Shown in pieces: positions 20,273-32,547 of a stretch of DNA of 64,000 nucleotides. A program made the position numbers and the translations under genes. How positions within the stretch are numbered: the first letter of the stretch is position 1; each line of letters begins with the position of its first letter. Source of the DNA: Hydrangea macrophylla. Taxonomy: Eukaryota; Streptophyta; Magnoliopsida; Cornales; Hydrangeaceae. The stretch is taken from contig CM066988.1 of NCBI GenBank assembly GCA_033977485.1, forward strand, positions 137,678,859-137,742,858, read 5' to 3'. Under the pieces are notes generated by a model. It saw only the letters and a list, made by a program, of their open reading frames with translations, had not been told where the DNA came from and ran no database searches.

Positions 20273-23200
20273 ATGAGTGACGAAGAACGAGAACTATCGC
20301 CACATACACGACGTATGAATGAAATGGCTGAGATGATGGGGAACATGGGAGAAATGATACGAAATATAGCGGACAGATTACCTCCAACACCTCCATTGGA
20401 GCCAGAACCGATAGTTGTAGTACATGCGCCTGAAAATAGGGGTATGAGGTCAATATCAGAACAGTTTGCTCGGAAGAAACCGATGGAATTTCATGGGACA
20501 CCCGACCCAACGCTCGCAGAACATTGGATCATGGATATGGAGAGAATTTTCCGATCTATTCCGATGTCGGATAGAGAGAAGATTGAGAATGCAAGTGATG
20601 TGCTGAGGGGTGAAGCCCAGAACTGGTGGGTGAATGTACTAGATCAAGGGGCACCGATTACGTGGGAGGGGTTTAAGGCAGAATTCAATCGTCGGTTCTT
20701 TCCGCGAGCCGCCTACAATGCAAAGAAGAGAGAATTTGATAACTTGAAGCAGGGAGATATGACTGTAACCGAATATACTTCCAAGTATAATGCGTTGTTG
20801 AGATTTGGTAAAGGTTCAGTGCCAGGAGAGGAAGAAAGGGCAAGGAAATTTGAAGAAGGCTTAAGAGAAAATATCCGTTTGAGGGTAGAGACTTACGAGC
20901 ATTCGACCGTGGCAGCAGTACAACAAACGGCACTAGTGGCCGAGAGTGGGATGGAAAGATCGAGACAAAATCACCAAGGAAAGCGAAGTCATGAGGGTGG
21001 TGACCGAAGTCAGGGTGGATCTTTTAAGAGGCCGTTTCAAAGAGGCTCTGGTTCTAGTTTCAGTGAATTCAGGAGAACGCCAAGTAGCATACCGTTGTGT
21101 TCACTTTGCAACAGACCACACTCAGGCCGATGTTTCATGACCAAACCCCAGAACAGGAACCAAGGCGGGGGTAGTACCAATTCTACACCTGACATGCGAG
21201 GCAAGTGTTATGATTGTGGAGTATTTGGGCACCAAGCCAAGGATTGCCCGAGGAGGTATTCTCAACAAGGAGCTAGTTCTATGGCTTCTAGTGGTTCGAA
21301 GCCTAAACAGTCTAATGACGGAGGACAAAGGACAGAGCAACGTCAGGGAAGATCATTCCAGATGAACCCTGGAGACGTGGCTGCTACTGATACAGTGGTC
21401 TCAGGTATGGTGCTTGTATGTTCGCACTTAGCACGCATACTTGTTGACTCGGGATCTACGCATTCGTTTGTATCTCATGATTTTGTTGAACATTTGAATG
21501 TTAAATCGGCACCGTTAGGATATGAACTGTCTATTGCTGTGCCACTTAGTAAATCAATAACGACGTCTACTGTATATAAGAATTGTGAGATCAAATTAGG
21601 TGAGAAGTTGATGACCGTAGACCTTATACCGATTGGAGTAAATCATTTTGATGTAATACTGGGAATGGATTGGTTAGCTCTGAATCAAGCTACGATAGAC
21701 TGTGAACGGAAAGAGGTTAATTTTCGATCACCGGTATATGGGAGCTTTTGTTTCCAAGGGAGTGGGGTTATATCGCCGCCGTATTTGATTTCAGCTATCC
21801 GAGCGGGAAAGTTATTGAAAAAGGGATGTCATGGATTTCTATGTTCAGTGACTGATGTTTCGGCGACTGAATTAAAAGTAGAAGACATTCCGATAGTGCG
21901 AGAATATTCAGATGTATTTCCTGATGAGCTACCAGATGTTCTTATTGAGAGAGAGGTCGAGTTCACTATTGAGATTATACCAGACTCAAGGCCGGTATCC
22001 AAAGCACCGTATAGAATGGCACCAGTAGAATTGAAGGAACTGAAGGTTCAACTACAAGAGTTACTTGATAAAGGTTTTATTCGACCAAGTATTTCGCCGT
22101 GGGGAGCTCCAGTATTGTTTGTGAAGAAGAAAGATGGCTCCATGCGTATGTGTGTGGATTATCGGGAACTGAACAAATTGACAATCAAGAACAAGTATCC
22201 ACTGCCGAGAATTGATGACTTATTTGATCAACTTCGTGGGGCACAAGTATTCTCCAAGATAGACCTAAGATCGGGTTATCATCAGTTGAAAGTGAAGGCC
22301 GAAGATGTTGAGAAAACAGCTTTCAGAACGCGTTATGGACACTATGAGTTCTTAGTTATGCCATTTGGGGTTACTAATGCACCAGCTGCGTTCATGGATC
22401 TTATGAACCGAGTCTTTAAGGACTATTTGGATGATTTTGTGATAGTGTTCATCGACGATATCCTTGTCTATTCACCGGGTGAGATAGAACACGAGAACCA
22501 CTTGAGGTTGATACTTCAGAGATTACGAGAGAAACAATTGTTTGGGAAATTCAAGAAATGTGAATTTTGGTTACCTAGCATTACTTTTCTTGGTCATGTG
22601 ATTGACAAGAATGGAGTATCAGTTGATCCTCACAAAGTAGAAGCTGTATCAAATTGGACGAGGCCGACTTCTGTATCTGAAATTCGAAGTTTCTTGGGAT
22701 TAGCGGGATACTACCGCCGTTTTATTGAACATTTCTCGAAGATTTCATTGCCAATGACAAAGTTAATGAGAAAAGGAGTTACATTTGAATGGAGTCAGAA
22801 ATGCGAGGACAGTTTTCAAGAATTGAAGTCACGAGTAACGAGAGCACCTATTCTGACAATACCATCCGGAACCGAGGGATTTGTGATCTATAGTGATGCT
22901 TCACACAAAGGGTTGGGATGCGTGTTGATGCAAGGGGGTAAAGTGATTGCTTATGCTTCTAGACAGTTGAAGACACATGAGATTAATTATCCAACTCATG
23001 ACCTGGAATTAGCTGCAGTAATTCATGCTTTGAAGATTTGGAGACATTATTTGTACGGGGAAAAGTGTGAGATATTCACGGACCACAAGAGTTTGAAATA
23101 TATTTTTACCCAAGGGGACTTGAACATGAGACAGCGAAGATGGTTAGAATTGATGAAGGATTACGATCTGTCGATTGAGTATCATCCGGGGAAAGCGAAT

Positions 23201-24781
23201 GTAGTGGCCGAAGCATTAAGCCGGAAGACGCCGAGGAATTTAGCCGACGAGCTAACACAACAAAAAGAATTGGTAAAAGAAATGGAACGCTTAGAATTGG
23301 ATGTGATTCCAGGGACCAATGATGGCTTAATGATGGCGATTGTAGCACACCCAGATATTATTGATGAAATCAAGAAGGAACAATTTAACGATGTTTATTT
23401 GTGTAAAATGAGAGATGAGATATCTTTGGGAAAGCGACCTGGTTTTGTATTAGATCAAGGAACGTTGAAACTGGGAAACCGATTATGTATACCGAATGTG
23501 AAAGACTTGAAAGAGAGAATTCTAGAAGAAGCTCATAGTACGAGATATTCAGTGCACCCGGGGAGTAATAAGATGTACAGAAACTTGAGAGAAAACTTTT
23601 GGTGGAAGGGTATGAAGCGTGAAGTTGCCAAGTTTGTATCCGAATGTTCGGCATGTCAACAAGTGAAAGCAGAGAGACAAGTACCCGCGGGGTTACTACA
23701 ACCTTTGCCAGTGTCAGAATGGAAGTGGGATGAGATTACGATGGATTTTGTTTCAGGATTTCCACGATCAATCAATAAGAATGATAAGATTTGGGTTATA
23801 GTTGACCGATTAACCAAGTCAGCTCATTTTCTACCGATCAAGACGACTAAACCGTCCAAGTTAGCGGAATTGTATGTGAAAGAGATTGTAAGACTACATG
23901 GAGTCCCAGCTGTGATTATATCCGATCGCGATAGTAGTTTTACGTCAAGATTTTGGGGAAGTTTGCAAGAAGCTATGGGTACGAAATTGAGTTTCAGTAC
24001 TGCATTTCATCCTCAGACCGATGGACAGTCAGAGCGTATGATTCAGACCTTGGAAGATATGTTGAGATTGTGTGTATTAGACTTTGGGAGTGATTGGGAG
24101 CACCACTTGCCATTAATTGAATTTGCATACAACAACGGATTTCAGTCAAGTATTGGTATGGCACCATATGAAGCTTTGTATGGCCGTAAGTGTCGATCAC
24201 CGGTTTGTTGGACCGAGGTTGGAGAAAGGAAGTTATTAGGACCTGAGTTAATACAGGTGACTACTGAAAAGGTGAAGTTGATTCAAGAACGACTCAAAGC
24301 AGCTCAGAGTCGATATAAGAGTTATGCGGATTCTAAACGACGATCGATGAATTTTGAAGTGGGAGATTTCGTATACTTGCGGGTATCGCCTTCAAAAGGC
24401 ATTGTACGATTTGGAAAGAGGGGAAAGCTCAATCCGAGATTCATAGGACCTTTTGAAATCCTAGAGAGGGTTGGTCCAGTAGCTTATCGATTGGCCTTGT
24501 CATCCGAGTTGGGACATGTGCACAATGTGTTTCACGTGTCTATGTTGTGACGTTGTATGACTGACACGAGTAAGATCATTGTACCTGAACCGTTGCAAAT
24601 TCAGGGGGACTTGACTTATGTAGAACAACCAGTGGAGATTCTAGATCGCAAAGAACAAGTTTTGAGAACCAAGACTATTCCAATGGTGAAAGTACTATGG
24701 CGTAGTCATACAGTGGAAGAGGCTACATGGGAAAGTGAGGAAGATATGAGGAATGAGTATCCATACTTATTCGACGTATGA
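20273..24781 (+). pseudogene. Gypsy-C gag-pol polyprotein with one premature stop
   Basis: A single frame of 1502 codons broken only by TGA at 24548-24550, most simply a CGA to TGA change at a CpG. Order: gag (residues 60-180, with WWVNVLDQ), CCHC knuckle [14 protein letters not shown] from residue 312, aspartic protease DSGSTHSF at 392, reverse transcriptase with FIDDILVYS (D728, D729), RNase H starting YSDAS (D875), integrase with an HHCC finger and a DDE core ([24 protein letters not shown]), GPF motif ([13 protein letters not shown]), and a chromodomain-like tail after the stop (VEQPVEILDRKEQ..ATWESEEDM). At residue 980 RNase H has VVAEALSR where family members, including Gypsy-H here, have VVADALSR; that Asp is a catalytic position. 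The stop removes the tail thought to guide integration. Start: first ATG of the frame, about 200 bp after the LTR. Confidence 0.93.
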
Positions 24782-24810
24782 GGTAAAGTTTGGGGACAAA
24801 CTTCCTTTTT

Positions 24811-24822
24811 GGAGGGGAGAGT
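24811..24822 (+). promoter_or_regulatory. Gypsy-C polypurine tract
   Basis: GGAGGGGAGAGT directly before the 3' LTR TGTCAC; the expected plus-strand primer. Confidence 0.85.
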
Positions 24823-26957
24823 TGTCACACCCGTTCCAGAATTTCATGGTTTTAAAACATGCATAAATTGAGATTGTGGAATTATTAATGTTATTAATAA
24901 TTTGATTGAGTTGAGTTGACGTGAGTCAACGGTGAGGTGTCTAGTGGAGACACGAGGAATTGGTAACACCTGTTGCATTGGCATGATTAAATGACATTTA
25001 TATGACTTAAATGTTATTTGACTTTATCTGGTATTTTGTGAATAGTAAATTTTACCTGTGTTTGGTAAATTGTAGTAATCTTTGATATTGTTATATATTG
25101 ATTTGAGAACTGTGGTGAGAACGTGAGTGTCACGCTAATTAAAAAGGTAGGTTGTGTAGAGATTCCACAGATTTTAGTTTTCGGACGTTATTTTTGGACC
25201 CAAACGGAACTTAGTCGAAAACTTTTGAAATTTATAGTTTTCACTCGTAAAGGCATAAAATGGACGGGTGCGAAGTTTCGAGATCTAATTAGAAGTTTTG
25301 AGAAACTTGCGGGGAGGTAAACGTAAATTCCCGAAAGATTGCCTATATATAGATTGAGATGAGATTTCAATCTCATCCAAACTCCTAAATATCTAGAGAG
25401 AGGAGAGAGAAGGGAGATTTAGTCGCCACGGGCTTTGCGACGCCGATCGACGACCGTTCGTCCGTCAGATTTTCTCCAGATTTCAGATTTGAACTCGTGG
25501 AGGTAAGACCTACGTTTTGATACCACTTAGGTCATGTTTGGCCAAGTTTTGTAAAAATCTTAATTTTGGACTTTTGAGAAAAATCAGGTAAAACTTGTAG
25601 GAATCGTACCAAATTCAAAATCCAGCGATTATTTAGCCTCCCAGTCAATCCTTCAAAGTTTGAAGAGATTCGCACGAGGTATGAATTCTAGATCTATGAA
25701 ATATATGAATTTTCATGTTTTGGACATCACTTTTAATATTCTTGGATCCGGGCGAAATTCATGTATTAGTTAGGCCCGTTAATTATGCACGTGAAATTAT
25801 GACAAAAGCACGTATAACTGTTTATGTGAGCATGTTATGTGTCTACTTGGGTCAAAGGGGAGTTTGGTGCAAATTCATGCCGGAGTAAGCTTCTCGATGT
25901 TTGAGAATTTTGGTAGCGACGGCTACTGTGCATGGTTGTAGGCTTGGACTTGCCATGGCACTGGTGGGATGTAATGGTTGTAGGCTTGGACTTGCCATTG
26001 ACATCGCGGTTTAAGGCTTGGACTTGCCGCTACCGGATGAATGCGTACCACTCACCCTAGAGACTATTTTTATGTGTTTTAGATGCTTAAACCATGAACT
26101 GTCATATAAGCATACATTTAGAATTGTACGCTCAGCATATAGCTGAGCAGTGGAGATGTACTCCATTGCAGGTAAGAAGAAGGACAAGAAGAAGCGCGAT
26201 GAGTGAGGCCGATGAACGCCGGGGATAACACTTGTATATGTTTTTGTTTTAAATCCTAAACTTGTGTAAGGATTGGTAATATGTTGTAATGGAATCATAG
26301 ATTAGTCCTGCAGTACTGTAATCGTGTAATTGAATGTCTGTAATTATGTTTTAATGCGTCAGAATCAGTTGTGGTTGTGATTGTTATTGGTATTGAGTAG
26401 TAGGACTTGTTAATTTCCAACACAGGACTGCCAGCAGAGAAGCAGTCGACTGAACCCCCTGATCAGTCGACTGGACCTCGTGTATTTGGGTTACTGTGAG
26501 TGATTATCAGAGAAGCAGTCGACTGGACCCCTTGGACAGTCGACTGAACACTGTTGACTTTAGCTACTGCCTCCTTCGATTGAAAAGCAGTCGACTGGTT
26601 TCAGAAAGCAGTCGACTGGGCAGTCGACTGGACCTCTGCTGAGATTTAGGGTTTTGGTTCTGCTTGACACAGTCGATGGAGCAGTCGACTGGACCCTAGT
26701 GCAGTCGACTGGGCAGTCAACTGAGCCTCTGTTTTTCAAAACTGTTTTCTTTTGAAATGTTTTCCTTTGGCCAAAACTTTTTATAACTCTGTTTTCAATG
26801 TATTTTACAATACAGAGGGGAACGTTTTCCTAAGTTTTAAACTACCAGGGTTGTTTTATAGAAGTTCTTTCCGCTGCGTATTATTAGATGATGTTGGATG
26901 AGCCTTGGTGGCGTGCCACGTGTCCTATTTCCACTCGTAGTGGGATGGGTCGTGACA
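24823..26957 (+). mobile_element. Gypsy-C 3' LTR
   Basis: 2135 bp, same length as the 5' LTR, with only about six visible base differences and no indels noticed. Confidence 0.96.
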
Positions 26958-27145
26958 GATTTTGTGTGATTGGATCCCACGATGGTTTTATCCGTGGTTA
27001 ATTTTGCTGTTTTAATATAGCATGTGAACTCCTTTATGGAGGCATAGGATTTGTGTGTATTAGATCACACGCTTGATTGATGTGTGGTTAATTTACTCCA
27101 AAGAAATGACATGTGAACTCCTTTATGGAGACATAGGATTTGTGT
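26958..27145 (+). repeat. 89-bp tandem repeat in the Copia-B leader
   Basis: Two diverged units and a partial third share GATTTTGTGTGATTGGATC-like and CATGTGAACTCCTTTATGGAG blocks (27021 and 27110, period 89). Each holds the small hairpin CTCC-TTTAT-GGAG. Gypsy-C inserted at the left edge. Confidence 0.7.
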
Positions 27146-27284
27146 AATATATCTCAAGTAAATCCGTGAAGACAGTTCGTGAAGACAGTTTACAAGCAGT
27201 TTCAGAAAGCAATCTGGAGGCAATTTTCTGAAGGATGTTTCAGAAAACAGTTCTGGAAGGCAGTTGCTGATGGTAAATCGGATT

Positions 27285-27365
27285 TAGCTTCCGGGGCGCT
27301 GCCCCGGAAACCTCGCGGGGGGCGCTGCCCCCTCGACTCCCGCGAGCTGACCGGGCAGCTCGACC
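27285..27365 (+). repeat. GC-rich multi-hairpin leader of Copia-B
   Basis: Three strong stems in 75 bp of otherwise AT-rich DNA: TTCCGGGGC-GCT-GCCCCGGAA (27289-27309), CTCGCGGG/CCCGCGAG (27312-27319 with 27339-27346) enclosing GGGGGC-GCT-GCCCCC (27318-27332), and GAGCTG/CAGCTC (27344-27349 with 27356-27361). Lying between primer site and gag, it is a candidate dimerisation or packaging structure. The last two long stems overlap by three bases and may be alternatives. Confidence 0.7.
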
Positions 27366-28364
27366 CCGTTGCGTAGTGGCGACATAGAGCTAATCAGGTT
27401 CAATGAAGATTTTTCACAAGAGTTGCAGTTTGACCATAATAGTGGGATTCCTATTTTATTGTGGTTTCCTTATTTATGTGTGATTGAATGATTATTATTG
27501 TTTCATGTTTAATGAATAGGACAACATGTATAATTGTTCCTAAACATATGTCAGATGTCTAGCTGCATGTTTAATTTATATTAATTTAAAATGATGGACA
27601 ACTACATGTGTATTTAGAAATAAAACTAATTCCATAATTTGAAAACATAAGTACTTATTTTATAAAATCATGAGAATAGAATAATTTTATTATCTACACA
27701 TGTGGGTTTCACAAGTAAGGATGAATTAATCCTTGTCAAGTACTCTATTATTTTTTATTAATTAAATTAAAAGTTTTTCTAAAAAATTATAACCCTCAAT
27801 TTTTTTTAAATTCTAAGTGGGAGAGGGAATTTATCAAGTATAAATCCCATGGTCTTCATCACTGATTTGTAGATGATATGATTAATTTTGTGTGATGGCT
27901 CTAGTGTCATCTTCCCTATCGGATGTAGTTGATAATAAAATCATCAATACAAACTTCTTTAAAAGAATGTTTTGGGTGATTGTTGGTGTGGGTCACCTCT
28001 CCATCAGAGGTGTTCCTCATGGAACTCTTGACCTAGAATTAAGTTATGGTATACACTTAGCTATAAATAATAATATCCTCTCCATTTGAGTCACTGTTAT
28101 TATTTATAGGACCAAAGCAAGTCAACAGTTTAATTTTATTGGGCAAAGTACATTGCCTGGATAGTAAAATTAAAAGGCAATTGTCTATCTGAACAAATGA
28201 TGGATAGTATATGGCTTCCCATCGAGTCATACTATTCGCGGTGTATCAGGTTGTTGGCGGATTCCTTTCAAATATGGTAGAGGGAACCAATATTTTCAAC
28301 TCGAATCCATAGTAATTTTTGCCCAAACGTAATCATTTATGTTATGTGATTCTCAGGCTTTTAA
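27366..28364 (+). other. Remainder of the Copia-B leader
   Basis: AT-rich untranslated sequence between the hairpin block and gag; no supported ORF. Such long leaders are known in large copia elements. Confidence 0.55.
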
Positions 28365-29190
28365 ATGGGTACTTTCAATCCACTTGCTGTTATACTTAAA
28401 GAAAACAAACTTATTGGACCAAACTATATAGACTGGAAAAGGAATTTGGATATTGTGTTAACTGCTGAAGAGTACAAGTTTGTGCTTACTCAAGAATGTC
28501 CTGAGCAACCTAGTGAGAGGGCAACCGCTGAGGAAACCTATGCTCACAAGAAATGGGTCAAGGTTGATGAGATGGCGCGGTGTTACATTTTGGCATCCAT
28601 GTCAAATGTGCTGCAACATCAGCATCAGTCAATGGCCAGCGCCTATGACATGATGGAGAGCCTCCGAGAGATGTTCGGGGATCAAAGTCGTGCTGCTAGG
28701 CAGGTTGCCATGAAAGACTTGATGAACACAACCATGGCTGAGGGACGCCTGTAAGGGATCATGTTCTTAAGATGATATCTCTTCTTAATGAACTAGAGAT
28801 CCTTGGAGCTACAATCGACGGGGAAACCCAGGTCGATATCATACTCCAGTCACTGCTAGAGTCTTTTAAGCAATTCCGCCTCAATTACAGCATGAATAAA
28901 TTTAAATATACTTTGGCGGAGCTGCTTAAAGAACTCCAGGCAGCTGAGGGTCTCAACAGAAAGTTAGGGAGTGCTCTTGTGTTTGAGAAATGTTCTACTT
29001 CAAAGCCGAAAGGCAAGAAGAAAATGAAAAAGGCTCAAAAAAAGGCAGCGGGTCCTCCGCCAATCTAAAGGCCACGAGGACAACCGGGAAAGCCTAAAGG
29101 CAAATGTTTTGTTTGCAAGCAGCCAGGACACTGGAAGAAGCAATGTCCAGTTTATCTTGCCAGACAGAACAATCAAGGTAAATCTCATTT
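28365..29190 (+). pseudogene. Copia-B gag
   Basis: Starts MGTFNPLAVILKENKLIGPNY at 28365, a copia gag (UBN2/DUF4219-like) opening. A one-base frameshift near 28741-28752 moves the frame to that of 28772; an in-frame TAA lies at 29066-29068. The nucleocapsid knuckle CFVCKQPGHWKKQC (CX2CX4HX4C) lies at 29105-29146, preceded by a Lys-rich linker (KGKKKMKKAQKKA). Gag packages the RNA into the cytoplasmic particle; this copy is dead. Confidence 0.87.
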
Positions 29191-31522
29191 ACTAGTTGTT
29201 GAATCGTGTTTAGCGGTCCGATCTACCGGTACCTGGTGTGTAGATACGGGAGCCACTGATCATGTATGCAATTCTTTGCAGGGGTTCCAGGGAACCAGGC
29301 AGCTCAGTGATGGAGAGATTTATCTATATATGGGAAATGCTACGAGAGTAGCAGCAGTTGCAGTAGGAGATCTACATCTTAGTTTTGGTAGAGATAGGAT
29401 TTTAATATTAAGAAATTGCTTTTATGTACCTTCTATTAGAAGGAATTTAGTTTCAGTTTCTAGTTTAGTAAAGAATGGATATTCAGTTCATTTTAATAAA
29501 GTAGTAGTTATTAAAGAAAATCAACGTTTTATTTGTTCTGGTCAATTGGTGGATGATCTTTATATTATAAATCATATCTCTCCTATACTGCAACTTAATG
29601 AATTGAATAACACAAATAGTTTGCCATTTAAGAGAAAAGAACCTTCAAGGATGAACCAAACGCATCTTTGGCACTTACGCCTTGGTCATATTAATTTGAA
29701 AAGGATTCAAAGACTGTTTCAAAATGGGCCATTAGACTCATTGGAAGTGGAGACACTTTCAGTTTGTGAATCCTGCTTGGAAGGTAAAATGACCAAGAGG
29801 TCATTCTCGGCCAAGGGCTATAGAGCAAAAGAGCCGTTGGAACTGGCTCACTCTGATTTGTGTGGTCCTATGACTGTCCAAGCAAGAGGGGGATTTGAGT
29901 AATTTGTCACTTTCATCGATGATTACTCAAGGTATGGGTACATTTATTTGATGCGGCGTAAATCTGAATGCTTTGAGAAATTCAAAGACTTCAAGGCTGA
30001 AACGGAGAAGCGTCTAGGTAAATGTATCAAGACACTACGATCTGATCGTGGTGGAGAGTACCTCTTGGGAGAGTTTAGGGAATACTTATTGGAGCAAGGG
30101 ATTACATCCCAATTGTCTGCACCCCGTATGCCTCAGCAGAACGGTGTAGCAGAAAGAAGGAACATGACTCTCATGGATATGGTAAAATCTATGATGAGTT
30201 ACTCGGATTTACCAATTTCCTTTTGGGGACACGCATTAGAGATAGCTGCATACATTCTAAACTTGGTACCATCTAAGTCAGTACCTGCTACTCCCACGGA
30301 ATTGTGGACTGGGCAAAAGCCTAGTCTGCGGCATGTTCGGATCTGGGGTAGTCCAGCACATGTGCTGAAAGGGAACGCAGAAAAGTTGGAATCAAGAACA
30401 AAGGTATGTTTCTTTGTTGGGTATCCAAGAGGAACTAAAGGTGGTCTGTTTTATAGTCCTAAGGATCAGAAGGTTATTGTTAGCACCAATGCCACATTCT
30501 TAGAAGAGGACTATGTTATGGACCACAAGCCCAGAAGCCGTATTGTTCTAGAGGAAATGAGAGGAGAGACATCGAGACATACTTCTTCGATACCAACGGT
30601 ACGGGAAGAAACACCACAAGAAAGAGTTATCGATATTCCATTACCACGTCGTAGTGGGAGGATTATCGAAACTCGTGTAGATCCCGAAACCAACCATTAA
30701 CACGCAGGTTACTGAACCAGTACAACGTGTAGATAATGGTGTATTAAGTTCAGAATCTTCACAACGAAATATCAGTGATACACAGACACGGGTTGTGCCT
30801 CGTCGTAGTGGGAGAGTTATTATTCAACCTGACCAGTATATGTTCTTGGGAGAGTCTTATGACCGGGTCCCTAATGAACAAGGTACCGACCCCTGTAACT
30901 ACAATGAAGCACTCCAAGATAAAGATGCAGATCTTTGGCAAAAGGCTATGAAATCTGAAATGGAGTCTATGTACTCCAATCAAGTCTGGGATCTTGTAGA
31001 ACCACCCAATGAAATAAAACCCATTGGATGTAAGTGGATCTATAAGAAGAAGAGAGGACCAGACGGTAAGGTGGAAACCTTTAAAGCAAGGCTTGTTGCG
31101 AAAGGGTTCAATCAAAAAGAGGGAATCGATTATGATGAAACCTTTTCGCCGGTGGCCATGCTAAAGTCTATCCGGATTCTCTTATCTATTGCTGCACATT
31201 TCGATTATGAAATTTGGCAAATGGATGTCAAGATAGCATTTCTAAATGGGAATCTTGACGAGTGCATCTATATGATGCAACCAGACGGGTTTATTGTGAA
31301 GGGTCAAGAACACATATTGTGCAAGCTTAAGAAGTCCATTTATGGACTTAAGCAGGCATCTAGGTCTTGGAATATCCGCTTTGATCAAGCAATCAAGTCT
31401 TTTGGTTTTGATCAATGTGCGGATGAATCTTGTGTGTACAAGAAAAATGACGGGAAGAGTGGTAGTGTTCTTAGTACTATATGTGGATGATATCTTGCTA
31501 TTCGGAAACGATGTGGGGGTAT
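29191..31522 (+). pseudogene. Copia-B protease, integrase and first part of reverse transcriptase
   Basis: Protease DTGATDH (about 29242-29262), GAG-pre-integrase (HLWHLRLGH and CESCLEGK), integrase with DDE residues in HSDLCGPM, SDRGGEYLLGEF and PQQNGVAERRN, then reverse transcriptase (WKQ-type block near 30940, KARLVAKGFNQKEGIDYDETFSPVA, QMDVKIAFLNG, YVDDILLFG). Breaks: TAA at 29900-29902, a frameshift between 30690 and 30795 in the linker before RT, and another near 31455 just before YVDD. The frame is cut at 31522 by solo LTR D and resumes in phase at 37457. Confidence 0.9.
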
Positions 31523-32547
31523 TGTAACAACCTGCATTTTCATTTAATTTTAATTTGACATTTCCATAACTATTTGTATTTGCATTTGACGTATTTAAAT
31601 TTAATTTGAATTTCCATATTTAATCTGTGTTCGTAGGATTATTTTAAATTGCAAACTATCATGTCTAAATATTATTAATTGTTTTATTTCATGTTGAAAT
31701 TTTTATCGGGGTCAAACTGTAATTTTTATAAATATAGTAATACCTGTGTGGATTTCAAAATCTGTAATTCAAAGCGGTGAAAAATATTTACTGTGCACTC
31801 AAACTGTATTTTTATAAAATCGGAAAATCATTTCTTACATTAAGACGAATTTTCTGCATTTTTGTGACAGACACCGCGTCACGAAAATACCAGTTTGTGT
31901 TCAAAACTGTCCGCGCGGTGCTAAACTTCCACAGATTTTGGAAGTGACTGATTGGATAATTGCTTTATATCTAATTAATGTTGCTAATGATTTCCTTAGG
32001 CCTTGTTTGGCAATGCTTGTAGTGTGTGTGTATTCCTAATGCCATAAGCTTGAATTCCCAAACACATCTACATTGCCCCCTACTAGCCTATGGTTACCTC
32101 TTCTAAATCTGTAGAGTTATAAACCATCTGCATTGTACATGCGTATGTATAATACTTGCATATGTTTTCAAAATTTAAAAATCATTTTAATTTATAGAGT
32201 GAATTAGAAACAACTTGGCCTCCAAGTTCAAATCTTGTGGTGTCTATTTATACACCTCTTATACACACACAAAACACACAATTTGTAGGAGCACCGAGAG
32301 ATAAGAGAGTGCAGAGAGTCCCTATTTCAGAAAATAGTTTAGAAAGAGGAAGCTCCTTATTTTCCATAGCCAAAGCTTGGATTGGATTCTTGTATTTGCT
32401 TATCTTTCTCAAACAATCACTCATCTCCTTGCTCTTAATCACAGTGAGTATTCTAAACTCACCCTGAATGTAATTCACATTTTAATTTCTGTTCTTGTAG
32501 CTTGGTTTAAGAATCTTCACATTTGATTTTACGTATGAAACTCCATA

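Larger units (their letters stand above)
17935..26957 (+). mobile_element. Gypsy-C: full-length Tekay-like chromovirus in the Copia-B leader
   Basis: Two 2135-bp LTRs (17935-20069 and 24823-26957), TSD GATTT at 17930-17934 and 26958-26962, primer site at 20075-20086, and one long gag-pol with a single premature stop. By eye I count about six substitutions between the LTRs (about 0.3 percent), so the insertion is recent. At a commonly used plant rate of 1.3e-8 per site per year this is on the order of 0.1 million years; the count was manual. Confidence 0.96.

Noticed and set aside
27179..27376. 65-codon ORF in the Copia-B leader
   Set aside because: It covers the hairpin block; no homology and high GC explains the open frame.
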